The notes: a model not told the origin generated them from the sequence alone. A DNA stretch of 64,000 nt from Methanosarcina sp. UBA293 (GCA_002499445.1 DALS01000010.1:4606-68605); one strand, 5' to 3'; positions 27,958 to 36,409 are shown, numbered from the stretch's first letter. Made by a program: numbers and translations.

Positions 27958-30318
27958 TCATATCTCGGCCCCCTGAATTTGTTTTTTTGTCTCGGTCTCC
28001 TTCTCTGCCGTCCTGAGCCCTTTTCTTTTATCTCGCCAGGTATCAAGGAGAACTATAAGTGGCGGGAAGACTACAAAAGTTGCCAGGAGAGCCAGCAAAA
28101 TATCAATGACCGTAACCTTACCGAAATCTGCAATAAGCGGGAAAGGAGATGCCAGCAAGGCCATGAACCCAAATACAGTTGTAGCTCCTGAAGCTATGAT
28201 TGCACTTCCTATCTTGGAACTTGTCATCCGGATTGCTTCCAGGGGACTTTCTCCTTTTTCTTTTTCTTCAAAATAACGTTCCATCATGAGGATCGCATAT
28301 TCGGATCCCACTCCTAAAATCAGAGCTCCTAAAGTTGCTGTCATGGGAGTATAGCTGATATTAAGGTAACTCATTACTCCTCCTGACCAACCAATAACTA
28401 TAAGCATTGGAATTACAGGAACTAGCGCTTTTACCCAGTCTCTGTAAACAATAAAAAGCCCAGCTAGCACGAGAATAAGGCCAAAGAAAGTCATTGCCAC
28501 TCTTCCACTGGTAAGAGCAGTAATAACCTCTATAAACACGACCGAGTTCCCGGTAATTGTAACTGCTGTACCTGGCGGAGCCGGCATCCACTGCATATCC
28601 TGCTTGACAATGTTTGAGAGTTCTTTAATGCCTGTTACCTTGATATCTGAAACCGCATTTCCTATATTGAAGTTCAGGAGGAGCATGTTCTTCCCGTACA
28701 TGTAACGATCCTTCTGTGCTTCAGGGATCTGGGAGTAAATATTCTTTATTTCCTGGCTGGTATCAGGAATTACGCCCCCATTTCTCTCCTTTACAAGCGG
28801 AACTATACTCGTAGCACTGTAAATATGCCCATTGGATGCTACTTCATGTTTGGAAAAACGGTCTATCCATTTAAGAACATCTGGATTTGCAGTGTCCTCA
28901 ACTTTGATGATGAGGTTTAATTCATCGCTTCCGCCCATGATATCTCCCATATGCTTGAGATCAACAAGGGCAGGCATATCCTGGGGTACAAAGGTTTGCA
29001 CATCAGTTTGAATAGGTACAGATTGGTCAAGGTAAAGTCCGCCAAAACAAAGCAAGCAGGCGACTCCCAGCACTACAATATCGTATTTAATCGTTAGATC
29101 TGTTACTTTCTGGAGAATTTTCTCTATTTTCCTGCTGCCTTCACTTTCTCCTTCGGATTTATTCGTTTTTCCCGAATTCGTAGGTTTTATTTTACTTACT
29201 GCTTTTCTTAGAGGGTTCTTGTCTGAATACGTATCAAATAGTGAAATTGTTACAACACCCACGAAAATCGAGGATAAGTAACACATTAAAATGCCTATCA
29301 TGAGCAGTTTACCGAAGTCCTGGATCATTGGCACAGAAGACGTAAAAAGGGAAAAAAAACCAAGGGCTGTCATTGTCAGAGCTATAAGGACTGCAGGACC
29401 GGTGTGTTTTATGGTTTCTATAACTGCTTTTGTTTTGTTTCCTTTGTCCTGTAGTTCCTCTTCAAGCCTATTATGGAACTGAATGGCATAGTCAATTCCC
29501 ACACCTATGAGGACTGGGAATGCAGCCATGGAAACCATGGACATCGGAATCCCTACATAACCCATAGCTCCAAAAGTGTAAACGATACCTAGAAGAACTA
29601 CCGGCAGAGGAAGAAGACTCCATCTGACATGCCTGAACACTAGGAGAAGTACAATTACCATGAAAATGGCTGAAAGCCCCAAAAGTACACCCATACTGGA
29701 ATTCATCTCATAATTCATGGAAATTTGGAATGCCGGATCACCTGTTACGATAATATTGTAAGACGGCGGAAAACCTGAAAACGAAACTGCTTCTTCAGTT
29801 GCAGTAATAAGATCTTGCTGCGTTTTGTCACTGGCTGAGCCAGCCATAACTACCGAAATCAGCATATGTGTATTATCAGGGATAATCTGGCCGAAGATAG
29901 CAGGATTTCCATCTATAATAGTTTTTATTTCTTCATCTGTTTCAGGAAGCGCGTACCTTCCTGTCATCTGGTAGTTAACCTTTTTGAGAAGAGAAACAGG
30001 ACTAATAGTCTCAATTACCCCATCCGTTGCCTGTAGCTGATGATCTAGTCTGTCCACAGCTTTCATCAAGTCAGCATTTTTTACATTATTAGCCTCTACC
30101 ATTACTACAATAGATTGTGTCTGAAAAATATTCTTATAAAGATGATCGTAGTCTTGGTAGAGAGGAGAGTCTTTTCCGACAAAGGTTTCTGTCCCTGATT
30201 TCATCTCAATAAGTTGTGCTCCCTGCATTGATATTATTATGAACAGGAAAGCTATCAGAAGTACGGAAAAACGATTGTTCTGGATAAAAAATCCTAGTTT
30301 TTCAAAAGTATTTTTAAT
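27958..30318 (-). CDS. RND-superfamily (MMPL-type) exporter, start extended to an ATT codon
   Basis: A predicted 786-residue transporter with two MMPL repeats, each an extracytoplasmic domain followed by five to six membrane helices. The first repeat has GVGIDYAIQFHNRLEEE; the second has GVGSEYAILMMERYFEE, where Asp is replaced. The first ATG (30228) would remove the first membrane helix. The 30 preceding codons encode FEKLGFFIQNNRFSVLLIAF and a hydrophobic stretch, exactly the usual family N terminus. No ATG, GTG or TTG exists in that stretch. An ATT at 30318 lies 8 nt after GAGGGG (30327-30332). Substrate unknown; archaeal members often move lipids or hydrophobic compounds. First gene of an operon, divergent from a TrmB-type regulator. 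Confidence 0.85.
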   Translation of the reverse strand: MKNTFEKLGFFIQNNRFSVLLIAFLFIIISMQGAQLIEMKSGTETFVGKDSPLYQDYDHLYKNIFQTQSIVVMVEANNVKNADLMKAVDRLDHQLQATDGVIETISPVSLLKKVNYQMTGRYALPETDEEIKTIIDGNPAIFGQIIPDNTHMLISVVMAGSASDKTQQDLITATEEAVSFSGFPPSYNIIVTGDPAFQISMNYEMNSSMGVLLGLSAIFMVIVLLLVFRHVRWSLLPLPVVLLGIVYTFGAMGYVGIPMSMVSMAAFPVLIGVGIDYAIQFHNRLEEELQDKGNKTKAVIETIKHTGPAVLIALTMTALGFFSLFTSSVPMIQDFGKLLMIGILMCYLSSIFVGVVTISLFDTYSDKNPLRKAVSKIKPTNSGKTNKSEGESEGSRKIEKILQKVTDLTIKYDIVVLGVACLLCFGGLYLDQSVPIQTDVQTFVPQDMPALVDLKHMGDIMGGSDELNLIIKVEDTANPDVLKWIDRFSKHEVASNGHIYSATSIVPLVKERNGGVIPDTSQEIKNIYSQIPEAQKDRYMYGKNMLLLNFNIGNAVSDIKVTGIKELSNIVKQDMQWMPAPPGTAVTITGNSVVFIEVITALTSGRVAMTFFGLILVLAGLFIVYRDWVKALVPVIPMLIVIGWSGGVMSYLNISYTPMTATLGALILGVGSEYAILMMERYFEEKEKGESPLEAIRMTSSKIGSAIIASGATTVFGFMALLASPFPLIADFGKVTVIDILLALLATFVVFPPLIVLLDTWRDKRKGLRTAEKETETKKQIQGAEI

Positions 30319-30445
30319 AGTAGATTCCCCTCATAGTTTTGAATATGAAATGTAATTTATGAAGTATAGTTCATTAACATGAAGTTTAATCCAAAGACAA
30401 ATACATCTCTTCAAAGTGCATTTTTCTCATTAGGCTGAAGCTAAT

Positions 30446-30484
30446 ATTAAAAGCTTATTAACACATTTATTAAAAGCTTATTAA
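30446..30484. repeat. Direct repeat of a 16-bp unit
   Basis: ATTAAAAGCTTATTAA occurs at 30446-30461 and 30469-30484 (period 23) in the divergent spacer between the exporter and the TrmB-type regulator. Confidence 0.6.
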
Positions 30485-30583
30485 TGCATTTTCGGATATA
30501 CATTATTAATATTATTCTATTGTGCGGCAAATTCTTAGTGCTTTAGACCTGTGACGTATATAGATAGGAAACATTTAAGTCTA

Positions 30584-30604
30584 TTGTTACGTTAGGGGTA
30601 ACAA
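30584..30604. promoter_or_regulatory. Perfect inverted repeat abutting the TrmB-type gene start
   Basis: TTGTTAC (30584-30590) and GTAACAA (30598-30604) are exact inverted repeats with a 7-nt centre holding GTTAGGG. A TATA-like GTATATAG near 30555-30563 would start transcription around 30585. The site therefore covers both the transcription start and the ribosome site. It is a candidate autoregulatory operator. Confidence 0.55.
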
Positions 30605-31375
30605 ATGTTCACACAAATCAATCCTCAGTTAATTAGCAATCTTGAAAAGCTCGGACTAACTGAAAACGAGGCAAAAGCCTATATCGGGCTTGTCAGTTTA
30701 AGAGAAGGTACAGCCCGCGAGATTCATGAACTTACAAATGTGCCGAGAGCCAAGATATATGAAATTCTTAAAGTGCTTGCTAAAAAAGGTTTTCTAGAAG
30801 TAAGGCAAGGATCTCCGATTCATTATCGAGCAGTTGATCCAAAGCAGGTAATCGGGAAGATAAAAGATGAGTTTATCAATTGCGCAATTGAAACCCTTGA
30901 CCAGCTCAATGAATTGGGTTATGAGTTACCTAAAACCTCTCCTGTGTGGTGTATCCAGAGTGATTGGGGAATAAAGAACAGGATACGGGAAATTCTGGCT
31001 GGGGTAAAGGAAGAACTGATTGTTTTTTCATCCAGTCCAGAATTCTTAAAGGAGTTTGAAACCGAACTAAAAAAACTGGAAAAAACCTGCAATTTAATTA
31101 TTATCGTTAATGAAATTGATAGGTTCAGGTCACTGCCTTTTGAATTCAAAGAAACTAAAAAAGAGTTTGCGGATTTCCTGGATAATATTGTAATTGAGGG
31201 AGTTAGGTATAATGAAGAATTATTTCTGATTGCTGATGGGAAGGAATCAATAGGAGTTCACAGCGTAGGGGACAAAAGAGAAGCCGTGGTAATCAAATTA
31301 CCTATTGTGTGTTATCTGCAGAAGACGATTTATAACAGGGTGTTAGAGCCAAGCTTTGTCAAAAAGGACAGATAA
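30605..31375 (+). CDS. TrmB-family transcriptional regulator
   Basis: The 256-residue protein has an N-terminal winged helix (about 10-85): LGLTENEAKAYIGLVSLREG then AREIHELTNVPRAKIYEILK, the classical TrmB HTH. A C-terminal effector-sensing domain (about 110-250) includes IVFSSSPEFLKEF. TrmB proteins usually sense sugars or other small molecules. It is divergent from the RND exporter operon, which makes that operon its likely target, and its own start abuts a perfect palindrome. Confidence 0.88.
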   Translation: MFTQINPQLISNLEKLGLTENEAKAYIGLVSLREGTAREIHELTNVPRAKIYEILKVLAKKGFLEVRQGSPIHYRAVDPKQVIGKIKDEFINCAIETLDQLNELGYELPKTSPVWCIQSDWGIKNRIREILAGVKEELIVFSSSPEFLKEFETELKKLEKTCNLIIIVNEIDRFRSLPFEFKETKKEFADFLDNIVIEGVRYNEELFLIADGKESIGVHSVGDKREAVVIKLPIVCYLQKTIYNRVLEPSFVKKDR

Positions 31376-31504
31376 TGACAGATAATAAAAGTAGAAAAAG
31401 GCGGCTTAAATTCAAATCTATCGGTTATTATTAATATAATCCCAAAATAATTCATTAATAAGGCTTTCTCACAAGTTCGATTATAGAATCTACAGGTGCA
31501 TGCG

Positions 31505-32167
31505 ATGAACAGTGTACAGATTGGAAGCGTTACTATTCAATGGCTGGGACACTCTGGTTTTTTACTTGAAGGGGACGGCAAAAAAATTTATATCGATCCC
31601 TACGACCTCAGTGAAGAGCCGGCTTTCGAAGATAAAGCCGATATCCTGTTAATAACCCACGAACATTTTGACCACTGCAGTCCTGATGATATCCGGAAGG
31701 TCAGGCAGTCGGACTCGACAACCCTGATCCCTGAGAGTTTATCCCTGCAATTCAAAGGGGACGCAAGGCGGATTGCTGAGGGAGATGTACTGGCTGATGG
31801 GCTTGAAATCAAGGGAACCAGAATTGAAGTAATTCCGGCTTATAACCTTGAGAAACCCTATCATCCCCGCGGATCCGGAGTGGGTTATATAGTGGAACTT
31901 GGAGGAATCCGAATCTATCATGCAGGAGACTGCGATTTCTTCCCTGAAATGAAAAATATCAAAGCCGATGTCGCTCTTTTGCCTATAGGAGGCACGTACA
32001 CAATGGACGAGGAAGAGGCAGCAAGTGCAGCTGCAGCCATATCTCCAAAAACCGTAATTCCGATGCACTACGGGAAACCAGGAGTAACGGAGGGAGATCC
32101 CGAAAAGTTTAAAGCCCTTGTACATAGCAAGAATCCTGATATCAATGTAATTATTCTTGATTCCTGA
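31505..32167 (+). CDS. Metallo-beta-lactamase-fold hydrolase (UPF0173 type)
   Basis: The protein has about 220 residues. Metal-binding motifs are THEHFDHCS (HxHxDH), YHAGDCDF and IPMHYG, in the order of metal-dependent hydrolases of the UPF0173/YtkL group. The start of the domain, ITIQWLGHSGF-like (TIQWLGHSGFLL), is typical. The substrate is unknown. A GTG at 31496 is in frame, but the ATG at 31505 is preferred because AGGTG lies 6 nt upstream. Confidence 0.9.
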   Translation: MNSVQIGSVTIQWLGHSGFLLEGDGKKIYIDPYDLSEEPAFEDKADILLITHEHFDHCSPDDIRKVRQSDSTTLIPESLSLQFKGDARRIAEGDVLADGLEIKGTRIEVIPAYNLEKPYHPRGSGVGYIVELGGIRIYHAGDCDFFPEMKNIKADVALLPIGGTYTMDEEEAASAAAAISPKTVIPMHYGKPGVTEGDPEKFKALVHSKNPDINVIILDS

Positions 32168-32241
32168 TTTAATTTTTGAATAAGCCTCACAATCGAGATT
32201 GAAACTCGAGATTGAGACGAAAACACAGGATCGGTCTACTT

Positions 32242-32565
32242 ATGTCTAAAATAGCAAGAAAAAAACAGAAAAACCTGATTAAGGAAATCGTAACCCAGCG
32301 CATGTGGCGGCTTTTTGAGCTTGCAAAAAAGGAACATGCAGAACATCCTGACCGCAGCGAGCGTTACGTGCAGCTTATCCGGAACATTTCCATGAGAAAC
32401 CGGACGAGTATTCCAAGGGAGATAAAAAGTAGAATCTGCAAATACTGTTATGCTTTTCTCGTGCCCGGTAAAAATGCCCGTTACAGGCTAAAGGAAGGAT
32501 ATATCATAATTTCCTGCCAGCGCTGCGGAAAAGAAATGAGATATCCTTATAAAAAATTAAAATAA
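32242..32565 (+). CDS. rnp4: RNase P protein component 4 (Rpp21/Rnp4)
   Basis: The protein has about 107 residues: a basic N-terminal helix pair (MSKIARKKQKNLIKEI...) followed by a zinc ribbon with CKYCYAFLVPG and CQRCGKEMRYPY. It is a subunit of archaeal RNase P, which trims 5' ends of pre-tRNA. The frame is open upstream to a GAG-rich stretch, but the ATG at 32242 gives the family's normal N terminus. It is convergent with srp19. Confidence 0.93.
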   Translation: MSKIARKKQKNLIKEIVTQRMWRLFELAKKEHAEHPDRSERYVQLIRNISMRNRTSIPREIKSRICKYCYAFLVPGKNARYRLKEGYIIISCQRCGKEMRYPYKKLK

Positions 32566-32597
32566 AGGTTAAGTGAATATATAAGGGTTGCCTGAAA

Positions 32598-32641
32598 CCC
32601 AAATGAGAGAATTCTCAAGGTGTCTGAGGCTTTTATTTGGG
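32598..32641. other. Nested inverted repeats between convergent rnp4 and srp19
   Basis: CCCAAAT (32598-32604) faces ATTTGGG (32635-32641). Inside is the palindrome GAGAATTCTC (32607-32616). A TATA-like AATATATAA at about 32575-32583 lies the right distance upstream for a short separate transcript. Either a transcript-end structure or a small RNA is possible. Confidence 0.35.
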
Positions 32642-32716
32642 ACATTTATATGAAGCATTTAAATCTTCCAGATATTCTCAAACTCCCTTTTTCATCCATT
32701 AAGAAGCAACTTAATT

Positions 32717-33025
32717 TTAAGTCTTGGCAGGACTCTCCTGACCTCGTGCTTTTTTAATGGTTGAGGCTATCTGTTTTGCAATAACGGATTTCGGACCCTT
32801 ATCGTCCACAAGCACTCTTCCGCTTACTTCCCACCAGGACTTGGGATAGGCTTTTTGAGGCTCTACTTCGGGACTCAAACCAAGCTGTCTGGCTGCTTCT
32901 TTTATCTCATTAAGTTGTGGTTCCTTTATTGCATTTTTCCGGGAGATAATTCTGCCTCTGCTCCTTGATTTTGTCTGATCAAGATATACTGGCCAAATTA
33001 CAAGTTTTCCTTTATCTCTCATCAT
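32717..33025 (-). CDS. srp19: Signal recognition particle 19 kDa protein SRP19
   Basis: The 102-residue protein has LVIWPVYLDQTKSRSRGRIIS, with the aromatic and basic RNA-contact residues, and PKSWWEVSGRVLVD. It binds helices 6 and 8 of archaeal SRP RNA and prepares them for SRP54, in co-translational membrane targeting. The two Met codons at the start are adjacent; either may be used. Confidence 0.95.
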   Translation of the reverse strand: MMRDKGKLVIWPVYLDQTKSRSRGRIISRKNAIKEPQLNEIKEAARQLGLSPEVEPQKAYPKSWWEVSGRVLVDDKGPKSVIAKQIASTIKKARGQESPAKT

Positions 33026-33181
33026 GTTATCTTCGTCCTAATTCGCTTTCATGCAATTTAAAACTGCTCCGGAATTCCCACGAGAACAGGACTTGTTTCT
33101 ATCTATAATTTTTTTTTACTTTATTGAACCTGCAACCTGTAGTTATTTATCTTCTGCGGACAAGTTCTGCGTGGTGTAAAT

Positions 33182-33439
33182 ATGATTCCGTCTTTTGCAA
33201 TTGATGAAAAGGTAAGAGCTTATATAAGAAAGAGCGGGCAGGATTTCAGGCTCTGCACGTCTCCTGATGGTCCTGTACTTCTTCCACTCGGTACAACTGA
33301 CCCCAAACCTTCAGACCTTAAAATTTTAATCGGTAGCAATATTCTTTACGTTTCCAAGCTTCAGGCAAAGTACATAAAGAAAGTTGACTGGACTATGGTG
33401 GAAAGGTTCCTGAGTTCTTCTGGAGAGCTCAGTACCTGA
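33182..33439 (+). CDS. Conserved-looking small protein of unknown function
   Basis: The 85-residue acidic/basic mixed protein starts MIPSFAIDEKVRAYIRKSG and contains the motif GPVLLPLGTTDPKPSDL. It has no signal peptide, membrane segment or Cys pairs. It is preceded by a promoter-like AT-rich stretch and GGTG before the ATG. Codon use resembles its neighbours, so it is probably real. Function not recognised. Confidence 0.7.
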   Translation: MIPSFAIDEKVRAYIRKSGQDFRLCTSPDGPVLLPLGTTDPKPSDLKILIGSNILYVSKLQAKYIKKVDWTMVERFLSSSGELST

Positions 33440-33660
33440 GTTTTTATTACCATCCGGGCTTACTCCTTTTGTTTAAGAAAGTGAGCTTTTTGTCATATTT
33501 CTTAGAGATGTTTGTCCGTGTTATTTATTAAGAAGAGGAAGCATAGGATAAATATTAACCAGTTCTAGACCCTGCACAGGCTTTATCTTAAAAGAGAAGG
33601 TAATTGTCGCAGGCTGAAAAGAGATCGCTTCAAGCTCAAGGGAGAACTATACCTGTGAAA

Positions 33661-34518
33661 ATGAGAACAAAAATTATGCTTATGCTCCTCGCCCTGCTGG
33701 TGGTCTTCGTATCGGGCTGCATGGATCAAAAAAAGGAAATAGTTGTTGAAAAGCCTGGCAATATTTCAAATTATGAATTTGAAGTTTTTCTTAACGATTC
33801 GAGCAACCAGACGCTTGCAAATACTACCACGTTCTATCTGCTAGAAAACAATACAGAGATGCAGGTTGTAAACATTGTAGTAAATACTAGCAAGCTTGAG
33901 ATCTATCCCCCCGAAACCCTGAGCGGAGGTTCAGAGGAAAACCCTATTGAGAATTTTGTACTGCTCGTTGACCCTGCAAACGAGACCAAACCAGACCCTC
34001 AAATCTTTGAAGAGCTTCCCAGCAGAAACGAGACCTCGGCTATTAATTATACCCTGACTCAGAAAGTTAGCCGGAGTATGAAAGTTATAAACCTGGAGTT
34101 CAAAGAACCTGTAACAGGTTTTATTGCATATACGCTCGAAATTCCGAAAACTCAGAGCTTTACATTCCTTAAACCTAATTCCGAATTCATTCGTGTAGTG
34201 CTTCCCGAAGGATATGTCACTGGCAACAGGGTATTCGGAATAGCAAGACCAGAGCCTGCGAATGTGACCTTTGATGAAAAAGGAAGGCAAACCCTCTTGT
34301 GGATCTCGTCAAAAATGGGAGATCGAGAAAAGACTATTCAGGTTAAATATTATACCAAGTCGGCGCCTCTATATTTCTCAGCATCAATTATAGCTCTTCT
34401 CTGCGGAGTTGTCCTTGTACTTTTGCATTATGCCAGGAGCAGAAAAGAACTTGAGTCCGTCCAAGGAATTTTCGAGCTCGAAAAAGAGTACAACCAGAAA
34501 CGGCAAAGAAGAAAATAA
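33661..34518 (+). CDS. Membrane-anchored lipoprotein, DUF5803-like
   Basis: The protein has about 285 residues. The N terminus MRTKIMLMLLALLVVFVSGC is a lipoprotein-type signal. A beta-rich extracellular domain with several N-x-S/T sites (NISN, NDSS, NQTL, NTTT) extends to about residue 240. A membrane helix (FSASIIALLCGVVLVLLHY) and a Lys/Arg-rich cytoplasmic tail follow. The frame is open upstream to a TTG at 33604, but the signal peptide dictates the ATG at 33661. The architecture matches archaeal DUF5803 proteins. The role at the cell surface is unknown. Confidence 0.75.
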   Translation: MRTKIMLMLLALLVVFVSGCMDQKKEIVVEKPGNISNYEFEVFLNDSSNQTLANTTTFYLLENNTEMQVVNIVVNTSKLEIYPPETLSGGSEENPIENFVLLVDPANETKPDPQIFEELPSRNETSAINYTLTQKVSRSMKVINLEFKEPVTGFIAYTLEIPKTQSFTFLKPNSEFIRVVLPEGYVTGNRVFGIARPEPANVTFDEKGRQTLLWISSKMGDREKTIQVKYYTKSAPLYFSASIIALLCGVVLVLLHYARSRKELESVQGIFELEKEYNQKRQRRK

Positions 34519-34650
34519 TTCTGGAGAAACTCCTTCTCCGAATTTACTTTTTATTCATAGTACATTATATTTTTAGTCAAGTTTCTCTAATATTCTTCTT
34601 GGAGATTCTGACTAAAATATTTATGACAGATCTCACATATCATCTCATTG

Positions 34651-35331
34651 ATGAAAGACTGGGGAAGAATTCGGTATAAATATCTCTGTTTACCAGAACC
34701 AACATCTGAGGCTATTACCCCTATTGTTGGTACCCTCCTTATGTCTCTGATTCTATTCGTACTGGCAAGTGCGATTGCTATTTGTTTCTTTAATATTGCT
34801 GGGGAGGGTGCAAGCTCTCAACCGTTAATGGCAAAGATTTCACTTGAATCATGTGAGGGAGGAATTCGTTATGCACAAAAAGGTGAAAGTGCAAGTTTTG
34901 AAAACAATACGATCGTGCTCATTCATGAGGGCGGTAGTCCTCTCCCCTTTGATGCCATATCCATAAAGATTTCAGGCGATGGAAACTGCTTCCAAGGTGT
35001 ATTTGGGGCAGGAGAGCAGATTACAGGATATGTAGAAGTTATTTACCAGAACCTGAGCCCGACAGGAAAAAATCCCAAATATAAGTCTCAAAATAAAGAA
35101 ATGCTTAAAGATTATTTATGGAGCGTTGGAGAGAAACTAGTACTCCATGGAAATGACAGCGCCGTAAGTTCTATAAAATCTAGTGTAAGAGCAAGTGTAA
35201 ATGGGGATTATAATACTTCTGACAATTACGGCTTCAAGGCAGGTTCTGAAATCACATTGAAAGTTATTGATGTTAAAAGCGGTACTGTCATTGCTGAACA
35301 GAGAGCTATTGTAAAACATGCAAAAAAATAA
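34651..35331 (+). CDS. Archaeal type IV pilin-like secreted protein
   Basis: The 226-residue protein has a short basic leader, then EAITPIVGTLLMSLILFVLA, the class III signal/N-terminal helix of archaeal pilins (DUF1628 type), probably cut by a prepilin peptidase just before or within this segment. A beta-rich domain follows, including TIVLIHEGGSPLPFDAISIK, with GLY-rich turns, typical of these pilins. It is a single gene with no pilus assembly genes adjacent. A TTG codon lies just before the ATG chosen. Confidence 0.8.
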   Translation: MKDWGRIRYKYLCLPEPTSEAITPIVGTLLMSLILFVLASAIAICFFNIAGEGASSQPLMAKISLESCEGGIRYAQKGESASFENNTIVLIHEGGSPLPFDAISIKISGDGNCFQGVFGAGEQITGYVEVIYQNLSPTGKNPKYKSQNKEMLKDYLWSVGEKLVLHGNDSAVSSIKSSVRASVNGDYNTSDNYGFKAGSEITLKVIDVKSGTVIAEQRAIVKHAKK

Positions 35332-35495
35332 TTTTTTAGCTTATCGTTTTTTATAATGTGCTTTCTGTAATCTTATTAACAGTGAAAGTGTTATTTCTGC
35401 TTTTTTCTTCGATAAAAAGTTTCTCGATCGATAATTTTATAAAATACTTGTTTGTATGAGTTTGAGCGTAATAGTGTAATTTAGCGTTAACGTCT

Positions 35496-35516
35496 TTATG
35501 TTGCGCCTAACATAAT
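35496..35516. promoter_or_regulatory. Candidate Mo/W operator, fmd distal site
   Basis: TTATGT (35496-35501) and ACATAA (35510-35515) are separated by 8 bp. Both half-sites match the consensus exactly. It lies about 225 bp upstream of the predicted transcription start. Confidence 0.6.
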
Positions 35517-35659
35517 GATCAAAACCAAGTTCTGGAATCTGTCGCACTGATGATCTTTAACCTCACCTTCTATTCCGGAGCCTGGAGTGTTAACTTAACC
35601 CAATAAGATAGGCTGAATTTCTGTCAAAAAATAACTTAGATCACAGTACCTTCCAATCA

Positions 35660-35681
35660 GTTATGTTTATTTCTACATAAT
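35660..35681. promoter_or_regulatory. Candidate Mo/W operator, fmd middle site
   Basis: GTTATGT (35660-35666) and ACATAAT (35675-35681) are separated by 8 bp. The site ends about 26 bp upstream of the TATA-like box. Confidence 0.65.
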
Positions 35682-35706
35682 GCGATGTATCGGGCCCCTC
35701 TCCCCC

Positions 35707-35720
35707 TTAATATTATATTT
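35707..35720 (+). promoter_or_regulatory. TATA-like box of the fmd operon
   Basis: The stretch TTAATATTATATTT would place transcription near 35738-35742, at the edge of the proximal operator. It is the only strong TATA-like stretch between the middle and proximal operators. Confidence 0.55.
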
Positions 35721-35741
35721 CCGGGCATCCCATTCTTCTGC

Positions 35742-35763
35742 GTTATGTTTATTTAAACATAAC
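35742..35763. promoter_or_regulatory. Candidate Mo/W operator, fmd proximal site (perfect 9-bp arms)
   Basis: GTTATGTTT (35742-35750) and AAACATAAC (35755-35763) are a perfect inverted repeat. It begins at the predicted transcription start and ends 13 bp before the GTG start codon. A protein bound here should block RNA polymerase. Confidence 0.7.
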
Positions 35764-35776
35764 GGTAAGTCCTACG

Positions 35777-36391
35777 GTGGTGTACATATTGCATAAGAAT
35801 TCAGATCAAGAAAAACACAGCATGGAGGCAATCCTGAAGCAGGTAAAGGATCCTGAGCTGCTTTCACAAATTGAAAAGCTCGTCCCCTTTCACGGCTTCC
35901 TGACCTCTGGGGCATTAATCGGCATCCAGATGCTCAATATTGCAAGAAGAGAGCTCAATATCCAGGATGGGGAACGCATATATGTGACCTGCGAAACGAA
36001 AAGCTGCATGCCTGATCCCTTTCAGATCCTTGCCGGAGCAACAATCGGAAACAATGGGTTAAAGATCGTGAACTTGGGAAAAATAGCGGTAACAGTAAAC
36101 AAGCAGGCTCCAGAAGGAGTTCACAGCATAAAAGGCGTCCGAATCATCCTTGATCATGAGAAGACAAAGGACTATCCAAAACTCCATGCCTGGTACCTGA
36201 ACACAGAAAAACTTCCTCATGAGGAGGTTGTTCCAATTCTTCTCTCTGCAGGAGAAAAAGTGTATTCCTGGAAATTTGTGGACTTAGAAGTTCCGGTTCG
36301 AAGGAAGAAGCGGATACAATGCTGTAAAACTTGCAGTGAAATGTTCATTCAACATGATAACGAGCTGCTGTGCGGCGAATGCACAGAATAA
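35777..36391 (+). CDS. fmdE: Formylmethanofuran dehydrogenase operon protein FmdE
   Basis: The 204-residue protein has an N-terminal FmdE domain (about 20-160) and a C-terminal zinc ribbon with CCKTC and CGEC. FmdE is the first gene of the M. barkeri fmd operon but is not needed in the purified enzyme core; its role is unclear. In the canonical FmdE signature the start reads FHGH...C; here it reads PFHGFLTSGALIGIQM, so the second His and the Cys are lost, while CETKSCMPDPFQ keeps a Cys. It starts at GTG 35777; an internal ATG at 35822 is possible. Three inverted-repeat sites precede it. Confidence 0.88.
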   Translation: MVYILHKNSDQEKHSMEAILKQVKDPELLSQIEKLVPFHGFLTSGALIGIQMLNIARRELNIQDGERIYVTCETKSCMPDPFQILAGATIGNNGLKIVNLGKIAVTVNKQAPEGVHSIKGVRIILDHEKTKDYPKLHAWYLNTEKLPHEEVVPILLSAGEKVYSWKFVDLEVPVRRKKRIQCCKTCSEMFIQHDNELLCGECTE

Positions 36392-36409
36392 CGTTAAGAG
36401 GTAAGCAAA

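Larger units (their letters stand above)
35332..35776. promoter_or_regulatory. fmd control region (445 bp)
   Basis: The non-coding region upstream of fmdE contains three copies of TTATGT-N8-ACATAA (35496, 35660, 35742) and one TATA-like box at 35707-35720. The site-to-site distances are 164 and 82 bp, so the outer distance is exactly twice the inner. No other gene is visible. Confidence 0.7.
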
